From Lolium rigidum (taxonomy: Eukaryota; Streptophyta; Magnoliopsida; Poales; Poaceae), in NCBI RefSeq assembly GCF_022539505.1, contig NC_061512.1:148039962-148103961 (forward strand): 64,000 nt of DNA, written 5' to 3'. Positions 11,598 to 21,356 of the stretch are shown piece by piece. How positions within the stretch are numbered: position 1 is the first letter of the stretch; each line of letters opens with the position of its first letter. Below the pieces are notes generated by a model. That model ran no database searches. It saw only the letters and a list, made by a program, of their open reading frames with translations, and was not told the origin of the DNA. The translations under genes and the position numbers were made by a program.

Positions 11598-12217
11598 TAG
11601 TTTGTGACTTTCGTGATACAAAATCATAATCACCTACAAGTGTTTTTGAATACGATAACAACTTAGATTTAATGTCACGGAAAGTACATACTACTAGAGT
11701 AATGTATTTCAGAAGGGAGTGAGTTAGTATTTATTTGATGGTCATGCGCAAAGTATTTTAGATGTGTGATACTGGTAAATTGAGAGAGCTAGTCAAAGAA
11801 ACGAAAGGACTAGATGGTTGCTAAGTTGTACTGTATAACCAGGGATGGAGGCGTCCCGATTCGTACGGCAAAACTCATCAATAAGTTCAGTTCACAGTTA
11901 ACTCATCACAGGCTCATAGCTATAAAATTAGCACTAGATTCTTAGTGCGCTATTCGCCAGCCCAGTTTGCATCCTAACTGTAACACGTCAAAACTGTTGA
12001 AATAAACTTTTGCATAGCCTCTTTTCATCAGTTTGAACTTTTGAAAAACTTTCTTCCGACAATTCACAGACTCGTACATCGTTCCATTGGCCTGAAGAGC
12101 AACTAATACATGTGGATACAACAATAATCCTATCTAGCACTAGCAGAAGTGCAGGGCAAGATTCATTCAGCATGAGGACAATCTTATCTACCACTATCTT
12201 CTTATCTTCTTGTTGCT

Positions 12218-12958
12218 TCAGTAAGCAGGCTTGGTGAAGAGCCTGACGTCCCTCCATCGCGACTCCATGTAGTGCGAGGGGTTGCTCTGCGCGTACACTC
12301 CGAACTTGAAGTAGTGCTCGTGGCCGCCACGCCCCGCCACGCGCAGCCGCTCCTCGCCGTCGATGAACACGGCGAGCGTCCCGTTGCCGCCGACGTCGTG
12401 GATCACGTTGAGCCGGAACCACCGGTCGTAGATGCCGCCCTCGACGACCTGCATGTCGTAGTACCGCAGCGCGCCGTCGTAGACGTGCAGCATCAGCGTC
12501 GTCGCGTGCTTCGCCGCGCCGAACACCTGCATGATGGACACCCCGGAGGTGCCGCCGGGGACGTAGGCGTAGCCTTCGAACTGCCACACGCCGGAGTTGT
12601 AGGTTTGCTGCCGGGTTAATTAGCACGGCGTTAGCACTGGGTTAGTCAACAAATTAAACCGCCCGCAGTACTGGAGTTAGCTGATTACCATGCGGATTTC
12701 CGTTCGAGGCTTGGTGTGGCTGGTGGTGCTGTGAGGCTTGTCGCTGCAGTACACCCACAGCCGTCGCATGCTGTTCACGAACTCGTACCGCTCATTCAGC
12801 GGAAGGTCGTACGGGCTCTGCACCGGGAGCTGCGTGTCGTTGAGCGGCATGGTGACGAAGCCGCTGGTCGGGTCGCAGGCAGCGCCGCTGGCGCCGTGAG
12901 TGGAGACTGACAGAGCCAGGACGAGGAAGAGGAGCCAGGACAGCATGTCAGGAGCCAT
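12218..12958 (-). CDS. Citrate-binding-protein-like (PL7-fold), copy 1
   Basis: Two exons: 12689-12958 (90 codons) and 12218-12607, with an 81-bp phase-0 intron (ATG|GTAATC..GGCAG|CAA). They give a 219-residue protein. Residues 1 to about 26 form a signal peptide (MAPDMLSWLLFLVLALSVST), so secretion or entry to the vacuolar route is expected. Family motifs: LPVQSPYDLPL, RTEIR at 85-89, GVWQFEGYAYVP, a YFKFGVYAQ motif and a C-terminal RLFTKPAY. The family is the Hevea citrate-binding-protein group, which shares the alginate_lyase2/PL7 jelly roll. The QIH motif expected near residues 117-119 reads QVF, so the catalytic histidine of true PL7 lyases is absent. Loss of lyase activity is my inference; ligand binding may remain. 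A TATA box lies about 75 bp upstream. The frame is intact and I expect expression. Confidence 0.9.
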
Positions 12959-13029
12959 TGCTAGTTAGCTAATTATAAGCAAAGACACTCCTGATCTAGT
13001 TGTTGTCAATCAAGCCTCTGGTCGACGTG

Positions 13030-13038
13030 TATATATAT
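13030..13038 (-). promoter_or_regulatory. TATA box of copy 1
   Basis: TATATATA on the minus strand lies about 75 bp before the ATG at 12958. The same context, GCATATATATACAC followed by AGAGGCTTG, is conserved upstream of pseudogene copy 3 at 38920-38945. The promoter was therefore duplicated along with the gene. Confidence 0.65.
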
Positions 13039-13288
13039 GCACACTGCTACTTGTAGAACTCAGTGTATTGTTGCCTGTGTGGACTGCTAAATTAGGATAT
13101 TTCAGCATCTTAATGCCCAAGTGCACGTCACAGTCATAAACCGTTCAATCAGACAAATGTAGCTATAAACTCTCTACATAGAGAAGAATCCTCAGGACCA
13201 TTTCAAATGGGTATCTGACCATGGATACAATAGGAAACAAAATTTGAGGACGGACGTGCATGTCATCAAAGTCTACGTAGCATTTGGG

Positions 13289-13566
13289 AGTATGTGTGGT
13301 GGACAAGTGGTAGTTAACATATTGTACCTGTCTATTTGTCAGTGCACGTACGGATCAAAAATTTATAGGCGGCCAGCAGAGCACCCAGCTTTGGGTTTAT
13401 TCCATTATTATTCGAATATAAACGCAGGGCCGCTTTGAGATGTTTCCAAATTAGGTGCTTGCCTCTTGTGATCTTTGACCAGGCTGGACTGTGCTAAGAG
13501 CCTAAGAGACGATCGTCCCTGACAAACCAAACCGGCCGATCAAGACGGCAGAGAATAGATGGATCT
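13289..13566. repeat. Promoter-proximal segment, repeated at 14147-14350
   Basis: Shared blocks in order are TTTGG[GA]AGTATGTGT, TGTCTATTTGTCAGTG, GCACGTACGGA, GGCCAGCAGAGCACCCAGC, GGCCGCTTTGAGATGTTTCC and GAGAATAGATG. They occur at 13289-13566 and again at 14147-14350. The two copies lie between divergent copy 1 (minus) and copy 2 (plus), so they are upstream sequence of the gene pair. Non-coding. Confidence 0.8.
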
Positions 13567-13799
13567 AATTAAAATAATTAGCAAAAGATAATGCATAGAC
13601 TGGACTGACACGTAAATGGATTTAGCGTGTAGTATGGTGGTCTGTCTGTGTGTCTGTCAATGTCAGTATTCTTTGAAGATATATGCATATTTATATGGTT
13701 GTTTGGATGAGAAAAGAGAATTAGTCGACATCAAAGCATATGCAGTTTAACACATCGTTGAGCTCATCGATCGATGACTTTTCACCGTTGCTTCTACAT

Positions 13800-14142
13800 A
13801 GCTTGGACTTCCCACCTCGATTAGATTGTGCTCTTTTATTCTCCTCCACCTTCAAGAATCTTTCTTAATGATATCCCAGGAGAGCCGATTAATCATGGTC
13901 GTGAGCTGCTGCAAGGGAACCTGCTTTTCCCTCCCCTCTTCGCCGTTGACCCGCTTCAACACACCCTTCAAGTGGCCACTGATCATGGGCTCCTTCAACG
14001 CCTCCCTGGAAAGGGTGCTCGGTTCCGGACTTCTCTTTATGCCGATGATGCGTCAATCTTCGTGGCTCTCGTTCGTGAGGATATCTCGACCCTTGCACGA
14101 ATTCTCAACAACTTTGGTGCTGTCATCAAGGTCTGTTTGTAG
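13800..14142 (+). pseudogene. LINE reverse-transcriptase fragment
   Basis: The 13828 frame reads ..INHGRELLQGNLLFPPLF..TLYADDASIFVA in outline, the palm region of plant L1-type reverse transcriptase with the catalytic YADD (here SLYADDA). No poly-A tail, 5' part or TSD is visible, and the reading frame changes near the start. The fragment ends where the repeated promoter segment at 14147 begins, so it sits between the two repeat copies. Confidence 0.75.
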
Positions 14143-14350
14143 TATTTGGAAGTATGTGTACTGATAGTTGTCTATTTGTCAGTGTGCACGTACGGAGCAA
14201 AAATATTTTGGCCAGCAGAGCACCCAGCGTGGGTTCATTTTTTAATCTGAACCCAAGGCCGCTTTGAGATGTTTCCAAATTAGGGTGGCTTTGCCTCTGA
14301 TATCTTTGACTAGGCTTCAGAACAAACCTAACTGGCGATCAGGACGCTCG

Positions 14351-14666
14351 AGAATAGATGAAAAAATGACAAGATCCACCACATCACATAACTACCACAC
14401 TGGGACGTATGTAACACATCACTGATTTGCTCGGTTTGTGGGAGATGACTAAGATGAGGATCTCTGACAGGGGCATCGCTAAGAAAATCTCACATTTGCT
14501 ATATTGACCGACTTGGAAAATTATGTGGCCAACCGAGAACTGAACAAATGTTAACTGAGTTGTTTACAAAATTATCATCGAAGAACATACGACTTTGACC
14601 ACTAAACATGTCAGCAGCCCCTTAATTTTTGAATAATTATCCATCGTGCATGTGATTATTAAGTAG
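14351..14666. other. Non-coding upstream region of copy 2
   Basis: No open frame, repeat or RNA gene is recognised here. Before two later insertions this was distal promoter sequence of copy 2, separated from its ATG by only about 150 bp (15492-15600 plus 17360-17370). Confidence 0.5.
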
Positions 14667-14679
14667 ATAGCTGCCGACT

Positions 14680-15478
14680 TCCACACCAACCTAGTCTAAA
14701 CACATACTACGACAAATTCGCTCAACGCCCACCTCCTGAAAACTTAGCAACTCCTCCACCTCCGCCTCCACCATAGATTGGTTTCTCCTCCTTTGTCCGA
14801 CCTAACCGGCATCAAGAGGGGTGGGGAATCCAATCTGTGCCTGACGTTTCTAATAAAAGTAGTAGATTAGGTTAAGGTTTGATCCCATCTTCATCTTGGT
14901 CTCCGCCTTAATGGAGATGTCATGGCTTACAATAAGTGATTTTCAACTCTTTATTTGACGATGAGATCTTCTTCCCGACATCAACGGTGATGTTAGAAGA
15001 TTACAATTTTATAGGTATGCTTCTTCAGATCTTACTTCGAAGATTAATTTTGGATCTTTTCTCAAGGTTGCCGCGTAGAGAATTGTCCTTGCAATATTTT
15101 CCCGGCTTCTACCTCCTCAACAATAGTGATTCATATTCTCAGAAATCCAACGACGTCGACCGATTTGTTCGGTTTCGTTTCGCTGATATACTGGTGTTGG
15201 TACTCTTCCAGATTTTGCTTGATTACTTCAATGGTTGCACGCGTGCATGTAGCCTGGTATTGCGGCTTAAATTAAAATTATGGAAGAATCTTCGTTGGTA
15301 TTTACAAGTCTATGATTTCGTGTTTATCGTTGACTGCAGATAAGTATAAGATGAGTTTGAAGATCCTTAAGATTTGCTTGTTTCTTTAGATTTTATTTTG
15401 TAACAGTTAAAATTAGATCGTGCATCTCTACCGTGTAATATTTGTTGTAAATATATATAGTACTGATTGTCCAAAAAA
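14680..15478 (+). mobile_element. Short retroposon without coding capacity
   Basis: A 13-bp direct repeat, ATAGCTGCCGACT, flanks the segment (14667-14679 and 15479-15491). The right end carries seven A residues (GTCCAAAAAAA), so it looks like a non-LTR insertion in plus orientation of about 0.8 kb. The longest open frame (14936-15343) resembles no known protein. It could be a SINE-like or 5'-truncated LINE element; the class is uncertain. Confidence 0.65.
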
Positions 15479-15491
15479 ATAGCTGCCGACT

Positions 15492-15600
15492 GTATGCAGG
15501 CCAAAGACAAGTTCAACGCAGCGTTCTATCGGCGGTTTCTACTTGTTATAGTCCTCACGAAGTATTGCTACTTGTCAAACTAATTAACCTCACAGCCACC
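15492..15600 (+). promoter_or_regulatory. Ancestral proximal promoter of copy 2, now displaced
   Basis: This 109-bp remnant lies between two retroposon insertions. It ends with AATTAACCTCACAGCCACC (15582-15600), which recurs at 17341-17359 just before the copy 2 ATG. It was therefore contiguous with the gene before the LINE landed. No strong TATA box is visible; TTGTTATAGTCC at about 15543-15554 is a weak candidate. Confidence 0.5.
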
Positions 15601-17340
15601 TGCGTATGCTATGTCAGTATTCAATATACCTAAACAAGTGTGTAAAAGTATTTGTGATGCTGTAGCTCGGTATTGGTGGGGAAGTACTCAGGAGAAGAAA
15701 AGAATGCATTGGAGGGCATGGTGGAAAATGTGTGTTCCAAAAAAAGAAGGGGGAATGGGATTCAGGGACTTACATTGTTTTAATCAAGCAATGCTGGCAA
15801 AACAATGTTGGAGATTGCTTAGCGATCCGGATTCGTTGTGTGCACAGGTACTTCGGGCGAAGTATTACCCGGATGGTGATTTATTAAATGCAACACTGAA
15901 GAAAGGATCGTCTTTTACATGGCAAAGTATAATGTCAGGACTAAAAACCTTTAAGAGGGGGGCGATATGGAGACCTGGTGATGGTTCTCTGATCAACATT
16001 TGGTCAGATGAGTGGATCCCTTCTAGCCATAATAGAAGGGTGATGACACCAAAAGGGAGATGTATTCTGAATACAGTTGAGGAGCTTATTGACCCGGTTA
16101 CAGGAGGTTGGGATGAACAACTCGTAAGAGACAACTTCTGGCCAGTGGACGTCGAGAGGATTCTTCCGATCCCTCTTCCTTCATTTGGTCAACCGGATTT
16201 CATAGCGTGGCACTTAACAACGTCGGGATGCTTCACTGTTAAGTCCGCATACCATGCGGAGTGGAAAGCGGAATATAGAAGGAGAGCTCGGTTGGATGAA
16301 GTTACAGGTGCGGCTGAGCCGCATCAGATATGGGAGAAGATATGGCGAGTAACAGTACCTCCAAAAGTTCATATCTTTAATTGGAGGGTTTTGCATGGTA
16401 TTGTGCCTTGTTACTGTACTCTGTCGGATAGGCACATACAATCACCGGTGATATGCCCTGTTTGCAAGACTCAGCCTGAAGATTTAAAACATATGCTGTT
16501 CTTATGTGACCGGGCTAGGGAGATATGGAAACATCTTGGGTTGGAAGAAAATATTCTGTCTGCGGCCAGGATTGATCGATCGGGAGCTGCTGTTCTTGAG
16601 GAACTACTATGTTCTGATAGTCCTGGTGGTTTGGCAATGGGACAAGAAAATGCAAAGGAGCTGATAATGGTTGCTGGTTGGTATATATGGTGGGAGCGGC
16701 GCCGGCTTGTGCATGATGAGAAGATAGGAAAAACACGAAGATCGGCGTTGGCAATTCGAGGAATAGTGGGCAATGAGTTGGCACGGAAGAGGAATTCTCC
16801 TGATAAAGTATCTCGATGGTCTAAGCCTGCGTTGGGCGTTCTTAAGCTAAATGTCGACGCAGCCTTTGATGTGAATGTAGGATCTGGTGCGTTGGGAGCG
16901 ATCCTAAGGGACTCATCAGGTATGTTCATTGCGGCAAAGAATGAATTTATTCAGTTTGCAATGGATGCCCCATCTATGGAAGCATTGGCTCTACGGCTGG
17001 GGTTGGAGATGACGGAGCATATGGGAGTACAATCGGTTGCTATCGAATGTGATTCCATGGAGATAGTTCAGGCTGTGCTCAATCCTTCAGAGTACAGGGC
17101 TACTGGAGCAGTGGTGATCGATGACTGCCGAAAGAAGATTTCTGATTTTGGCAAGGCGACTATTATGCATTGTAATCGACAAGCGAATGTTTGTGCGCAT
17201 GAGCTAGCTCGATTTTCTATTAGGGAGAGGTCGGATGGGTTTTGGATGGATCATCCTCCTGACTTCCTTGTCCCGTTTATTGTAAAAGACTTAATTGTGA
17301 TTGAATAAAGTCGCCTGAAATTTCAAAAAAAAAAAAAAAA
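15601..17340 (+). mobile_element. 5'-truncated LINE in the 5' leader of copy 2
   Basis: The insertion is bounded by a perfect 19-bp target duplication, AATTAACCTCACAGCCACC (15582-15600 and 17341-17359), and ends in 16 A residues (17325-17340). These are the marks of target-primed reverse transcription. It is truncated just after the reverse-transcriptase core and begins at an AYAMSVF motif. The reading frame is still fully open, so the insertion is probably recent. It lies 30 bp upstream of the copy 2 start codon and separates the gene from its native promoter. Confidence 0.95.
15611..17308 (+). CDS. LINE ORF2 C-terminal portion (zinc-binding RT and RNase H)
   Basis: This 565-codon open frame is the carboxy half of a plant L1-type ORF2. 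Residues about 1-130 match the connection region after the palm (MSVFNIPKQVCKSI.., RMHWRAWWKMCVPKKEGGMG). Residues about 205-310 form the zf-RVT domain (FTVKSAYHAEW.., CPVCKTQPEDLKHMLFLC with its Cys and His). Residues about 410-560 form an RNase H-like domain with LNVDAAFD, MEALALR and IECDS, supplying the acidic catalytic residues. Endonuclease and the polymerase palm are missing, so it cannot retrotranspose alone. The first Met is only the first in frame, not the natural start. If transcribed it would share a transcript with the gene beginning 62 bp after its stop. Confidence 0.85.
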   Translation: MSVFNIPKQVCKSICDAVARYWWGSTQEKKRMHWRAWWKMCVPKKEGGMGFRDLHCFNQAMLAKQCWRLLSDPDSLCAQVLRAKYYPDGDLLNATLKKGSSFTWQSIMSGLKTFKRGAIWRPGDGSLINIWSDEWIPSSHNRRVMTPKGRCILNTVEELIDPVTGGWDEQLVRDNFWPVDVERILPIPLPSFGQPDFIAWHLTTSGCFTVKSAYHAEWKAEYRRRARLDEVTGAAEPHQIWEKIWRVTVPPKVHIFNWRVLHGIVPCYCTLSDRHIQSPVICPVCKTQPEDLKHMLFLCDRAREIWKHLGLEENILSAARIDRSGAAVLEELLCSDSPGGLAMGQENAKELIMVAGWYIWWERRRLVHDEKIGKTRRSALAIRGIVGNELARKRNSPDKVSRWSKPALGVLKLNVDAAFDVNVGSGALGAILRDSSGMFIAAKNEFIQFAMDAPSMEALALRLGLEMTEHMGVQSVAIECDSMEIVQAVLNPSEYRATGAVVIDDCRKKISDFGKATIMHCNRQANVCAHELARFSIRERSDGFWMDHPPDFLVPFIVKDLIVIE

Positions 17341-17370
17341 AATTAACCTCACAGCCACCACCAATCCACC

Positions 17371-18096
17371 ATGGCCTCATGCTGTTCCAGCGCACGTCGC
17401 CACCGGCTGTCGGCCAGCACCATGGCCTCATCTGCCGAGCGCACGGCACTCATAGTCGTAGCAGTACTCCTATGCGCCGTCGGGGCTGCGGCTGACGGCT
17501 GCAACCTCACCGCGGGGTTCGCCAAGGTGGAGCTCCATGAGAGCGACTTCCTGGTGCAGAGCCCCTACGACGTGCCGGTGGACCAGCGATACCGCTACGA
17601 CGCTGGCACCGGCGTCCGGACCTTCTGGGTGTACGCCGCCGACAAGGCCTTCAACGCCGTCACGCCGACGAACCCGCGGACGGAGGTCCGGCTCGCCGGC
17701 CATGACTACTCGTCGGGTGTGTGGCAGTTCGAGGGGGACGTGTACGTTCCGGCGGGTACGTCCGGGACGTCGGTGGTTCAGATCCACAACGAGAACGGCG
17801 GCACGCCGGCGACGACGATGATGCTGCACGTCTACAACGGCACCATGCGGTGGTACAGCGGGCGCGAGGTGGAGGCGTGCGTCTACGGCCGGTGGATCAG
17901 GGTGAACGTGGTGCACGACGTCGGCGCGTCCACGGTCGCCGTGTACGTCGACGGGGCGTCGAGGGTGGCCGCCGTCGCCGTGGCACCGAGCGCGTCGCAC
18001 TACTTCAAGTTCGGGGTGTACATGCAGCACCACGACGTGTCCGCGCTCATGGTGGCGCGGTGGAGGAACGTCTCCGTCTACACCAAGCCCTACTAG
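17371..18096 (+). CDS. Citrate-binding-protein-like (PL7-fold), copy 2, intronless
   Basis: A single open frame of 241 codons. Met18 (17422) lines up better with the other copies and may be the true start; an N-terminal hydrophobic segment (about residues 25-42) predicts a signal peptide. All PL7-type motifs are present: RTEVR at 103-107, QIH at 137-139 and YFKFGVYMQ at 211-219. The protein could therefore retain lyase chemistry, though the plant family is usually described as citrate binding. N-glycosylation sequons occur at NLT 45-47, NGT 156-158 and NVS 233-235. Copies 1, 3, 4 and 5 have an intron at the position equal to 17697/17698; here it is precisely absent. Coding GC is very high. 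The 5' leader carries a LINE insertion, so expression is in doubt. Confidence 0.92.
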   Translation: MASCCSSARRHRLSASTMASSAERTALIVVAVLLCAVGAAADGCNLTAGFAKVELHESDFLVQSPYDVPVDQRYRYDAGTGVRTFWVYAADKAFNAVTPTNPRTEVRLAGHDYSSGVWQFEGDVYVPAGTSGTSVVQIHNENGGTPATTMMLHVYNGTMRWYSGREVEACVYGRWIRVNVVHDVGASTVAVYVDGASRVAAVAVAPSASHYFKFGVYMQHHDVSALMVARWRNVSVYTKPY

Positions 18097-18440
18097 CTAG
18101 CTAATTTGTGACTGCGGTAGTGATGAGCCGATCATTGACGAATAAATGGACCGAACCTTGTGTTAGTACTCCGTTTTAACCATGTATTGAACTGGCGTAG
18201 TGGCCGCACCAGCAGAGCTCGATCTCATCGTCGCCGGCCGATTCCTCCGCATGTGTGCAGATCCTAGCTAGTCCCATCGCCGGAAACTGCTCCGACTAGG
18301 ACCTCGTGTGGTCCGTGGAATTTGAAAAGAAAATTCCTTTCAAGTTTCAGGAAAAAGAGAAAACTATTTTTTAAACTACGAAAGAAATAAGATTTCTAGT
18401 TGGAATTTGATGAAATTTTAATTACTTTTGTTTTGAATAA
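18097..18440. other. 3' flank of copy 2
   Basis: No feature is recognised beyond the 3' flank. An AATAAA-like GAATAAATGG at 18140-18149 could act as a polyadenylation signal for copy 2. There is no poly-A tract after the gene, so if copy 2 arose by retroposition its tail has decayed. Confidence 0.4.
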
Positions 18441-18532
18441 TTTTTTTCGATAAAGGACGCTTCATTACTCAAAAATATTCAAGCATTACACCTAAACTCT
18501 GCATAACTAAGATGCACACAGGCGTTCGAGTA

Positions 18533-19880
18533 TCAAGTCTGAAAAACAAATAAAAGATGGATAAAAAGGTGCCAAAATAGACTACGCTTCGTTGGCTTCA
18601 GTCCGCCTAATATGCAGCCATCCATGTTGGGAAATAAACTACTTGGCCGTGTTCTCCAACCGTGTAGACACCTCCATAAAGAGGTCTCGGTCCTCCAAAC
18701 GCTGGAGTGGTGACCATGAACGGAGCAAAGCTGTATATCGGTAAATGACCTGCATGAGAGAAGAATTTTTATCATTGAAAACCTTGTCATTTCTACATAG
18801 CCACAGCGACCATACAACTTCAATCGCGCCCACTCTGATAAGCGTTTTATACCTAATATCTATCCCATTTAGAAATTTCCAAATATATTTACAACGCTAC
18901 GAGGCGGGTATAAGGTAAAACCCATCTGAATGACTGACCATATAGATCTAGCAAACCTACAGTTGATAAAAAGATGTTTTATTATCTCATCTTGATGATA
19001 GAAAACACATCTCTTACAATCGTGCCAGTTGTATTTAACAAGGTTATCTTTGGTTAAAATCACACCTCGACGAAGGTACCACGCAAAAACTTTCGTTTTC
19101 AGTGGTATCTTCATCTTCCAAATGAATTTATTATTGAGAATCGGTTGACTGGGAATGATCAGCGCCTATACATTGAATTGACCGAGAAAACACCGTTCTT
19201 GGTAAGGTTCCATCGGAATTCATCAGTTCCTTGAGCTAATTTTATTGAAGCTAACCTCTGTAGAAATTCATTCCAACTAGTCAGACAGGGACCAATTAGA
19301 TCACGCCTGAACGTCATAGAGGGAGGAGAAGTTTCCATAACCTTCTGCAAGGTGTCTCCCTTATAACGAACAATATTGTACAAAATAGGATATTGTTCCC
19401 GAAGAGTAGTTATTCCCAACCACCTATCTTCCTAGAACCTAATCTCCATCCCATAGCTTATGGAGAACGATCCAAAAGGGAAAAAGTGCTTCTTAGTTGC
19501 CATAATGCCAGCCCAAAAGTGAGAATCTCCGGGTTTCCAAAAGACCCGAGATAACTCCTTTGATCCCGCATACTTTTTCCTTAATAGTTGTTGCCATATA
19601 TCATCCTCAGTTAATAATCTGGCCAGCCATTTTTCTAGCAAAACCATGTTCTTAACTTCAAGATCATGAACACCAACTCCACCTTGATCTTTTGGACGGC
19701 ATACAACACTCCATTTAGTTAACCGATATTTCTTCTTCTTGATGTCCCCTTGCCAAAAGAATCTTGAACGTAGATAATCTAATTTGTTCAAAATTCCTTT
19801 GGGTAGATGGAAGAAAGATATCATATAGAGGTAAGGATGTGTGTCTGTCTCCAAATGCACCTGAATGACATCTAACTTGT
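18533..19880 (-). pseudogene. LINE ORF2 C-terminal half
   Basis: Minus-strand pieces in order: ISFFHLPKGILNKLDYLRSR..WQGD..VVCRPKDQGGVGVHDLE (19432-19880, post-palm region); TSWNEFLQRL..GVFSVNSMYRR (19159-19419); then zf-RVT with VFAWYLRRGVILTKDNL..WHDCKRCVFYHQDEIIKHLFINC (18869-19114), ending PPRSVVNIFGNF; then VVWSLWLCRNDKVFNDK (18533-18833). Frames shift between pieces. The last region matches the LINE cut by the Helitron at 10692, so both belong to one family. Confidence 0.85.
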
Positions 19881-19882
19881 GT

Positions 19883-20844
19883 CTATGGGGAACCACGTGT
19901 GGAAAATCGTCATCGTATGTGGGGTGCCCTGAGAGCTATTAAAACCCAATCGAATTTGCCTTGGCTTGTTTTGGACGATTTCAACGAAGCCCTAGGGCAA
20001 GAAGAACATTTCTCACAAACGCCTAGAGCAATTAATCAAATAGTTGCTTATTGAAGAGTTCTTACTGATTGCAACTTGATTGATCTTGGTTTTGCAGGTG
20101 TTCCCTATACTTATGACAACAAGAGACAGGGAAGGGCCAATGTGAAAGTGCGGCTCGATAGGGCAGTTGCTGACCCGAACTGGCGTGATATGTTTGCTGA
20201 TTCACATGTTTAACATCTGACATCACCTGTGTCGGATCACTACCCAATCTTAATTAATATTATGAAGGAGGAAAGGATAGAGTGCAGGCAACCGAGACGC
20301 CAATATGAGATATTTTGGGAGCGTGATGCTACCCTCCCGGAGCGTGTGGCCAAAGCATGGGAAGAGGTGGGTCGAAAGCAGGATCTTGGTGAGGTGATGC
20401 AAGGTCTGGATTCGGTTATGAGCTCTTTGCAAGAATGGAGAAAGAGGAATTTCGACAACATTGTAAGAGAACTCAAAAAGGTAATATCAAGGGTAGAGGT
20501 CCTTCTACTGAATAACGCGGAACAAAGAGAAATAGGGCAGGCAACTGATCACATGAACGAGCTATTATACAAAGAAGAGTTGTTATGGATCCAACGGTCC
20601 AGAGTGTCATGGCTAAAGGAAGGTGATCGAAATACGAGGTTCTTCCACCAAAAGGCTGTATGGAGAGCGAGGAGAAACAAAATAAATAAAAAACTTAAAG
20701 ATGATGATGGAGTTTGGACTGATGTACGAACTGATATGGAACGAATGGCCACTTCATATTTCAAAGAGCTTTTTACCCGTGACCCCTCACTAAACACTGA
20801 TCTTCTTATTTCCTTGATACAAGAAAAGGTAACGACACAAATGA
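19883..20844 (+). pseudogene. LINE ORF2 endonuclease C-terminus to RT start, inverted
   Basis: The plus-strand translation shows YGEPRVENRHRMWGALRAIK, then NLPWLVLDDFNEAL (endonuclease core, with the usual GDFNE changed to DDFNE), RLDRAVADPNWRDMF and [11 protein letters not shown] (the SDH catalytic motif). A linker then leads to [34 protein letters not shown], the conserved start of the reverse-transcriptase region. Two stop codons interrupt the endonuclease part. The frame from 20229 is open until the CACTA element begins. Confidence 0.85.
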
Positions 20845-21356
20845 CACTGGTAGAAAAAGGGCCATCAGTCGCGGTTCGCAACTGCCATTAGTCGCGGTTG
20901 CGCAACCGCGACCAAAGTAGCGCGACTAAAGCCCCCCCTTTAGTCGCGGTCGCTTACGAACCGCGACTAAAGGCCCGTCCACGTGGGCGCCGGGCGACCG
21001 TCGGGGCGGAGGCCCTTTAGTCGCGGTTCTTCCGGCCGACCGCGACTAAAGGCCGCCGCAGGTTTAGGGTTTTAGCCCCCCCCTAAACCTGCCCCCACCC
21101 CCCCCTAAACCTGTTTTCTATTTAATTTGTATTGTTTTATTTCTTTTGTGCTTTATTGTAATTTTGAAGGAGTTTCACATATTCTACGGTACTACATACA
21201 TGCATGCATATGAATGTACAATTTCAAACAAATTTGAAATTAGAACCAAAAAGAATTCAAGAGGAATATACAATATATATTCAATATCATCGGATGACCA
21301 TATACAAGTTTGAACAAGTTTCCATACATAATTTAATGCATGTATAGTTCTACGTC

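Larger units (their letters stand above)
18441..20844 (-). mobile_element. LINE with inverted 5' half (twin-priming structure)
   Basis: The left part (18441 to about 19880) is a LINE in minus orientation, with its A-tail at 18441-18447. From about 19883 the sequence is LINE again but in plus orientation, from the endonuclease C-terminus to the start of reverse transcriptase. The inverted part has its 5' side at the junction and its 3' side outermost, the arrangement expected from twin priming during target-primed reverse transcription. The palm domain between the halves is deleted. The outer end is cut by the CACTA element at 20845, so no target duplication can be checked. Confidence 0.8.

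Noticed and set aside
11988..12626. 212-codon minus-strand frame overlapping copy 1 exon 2
   Set aside because: Different frame from the conserved exon, Arg-rich because of GC-rich codons; the family motifs are in the other frame.
17470..18033. 187-codon minus-strand frame opposite copy 2
   Set aside because: Shadow of a GC-rich real gene; His/Arg/Val-rich without any domain, and the plus strand encodes the conserved family.
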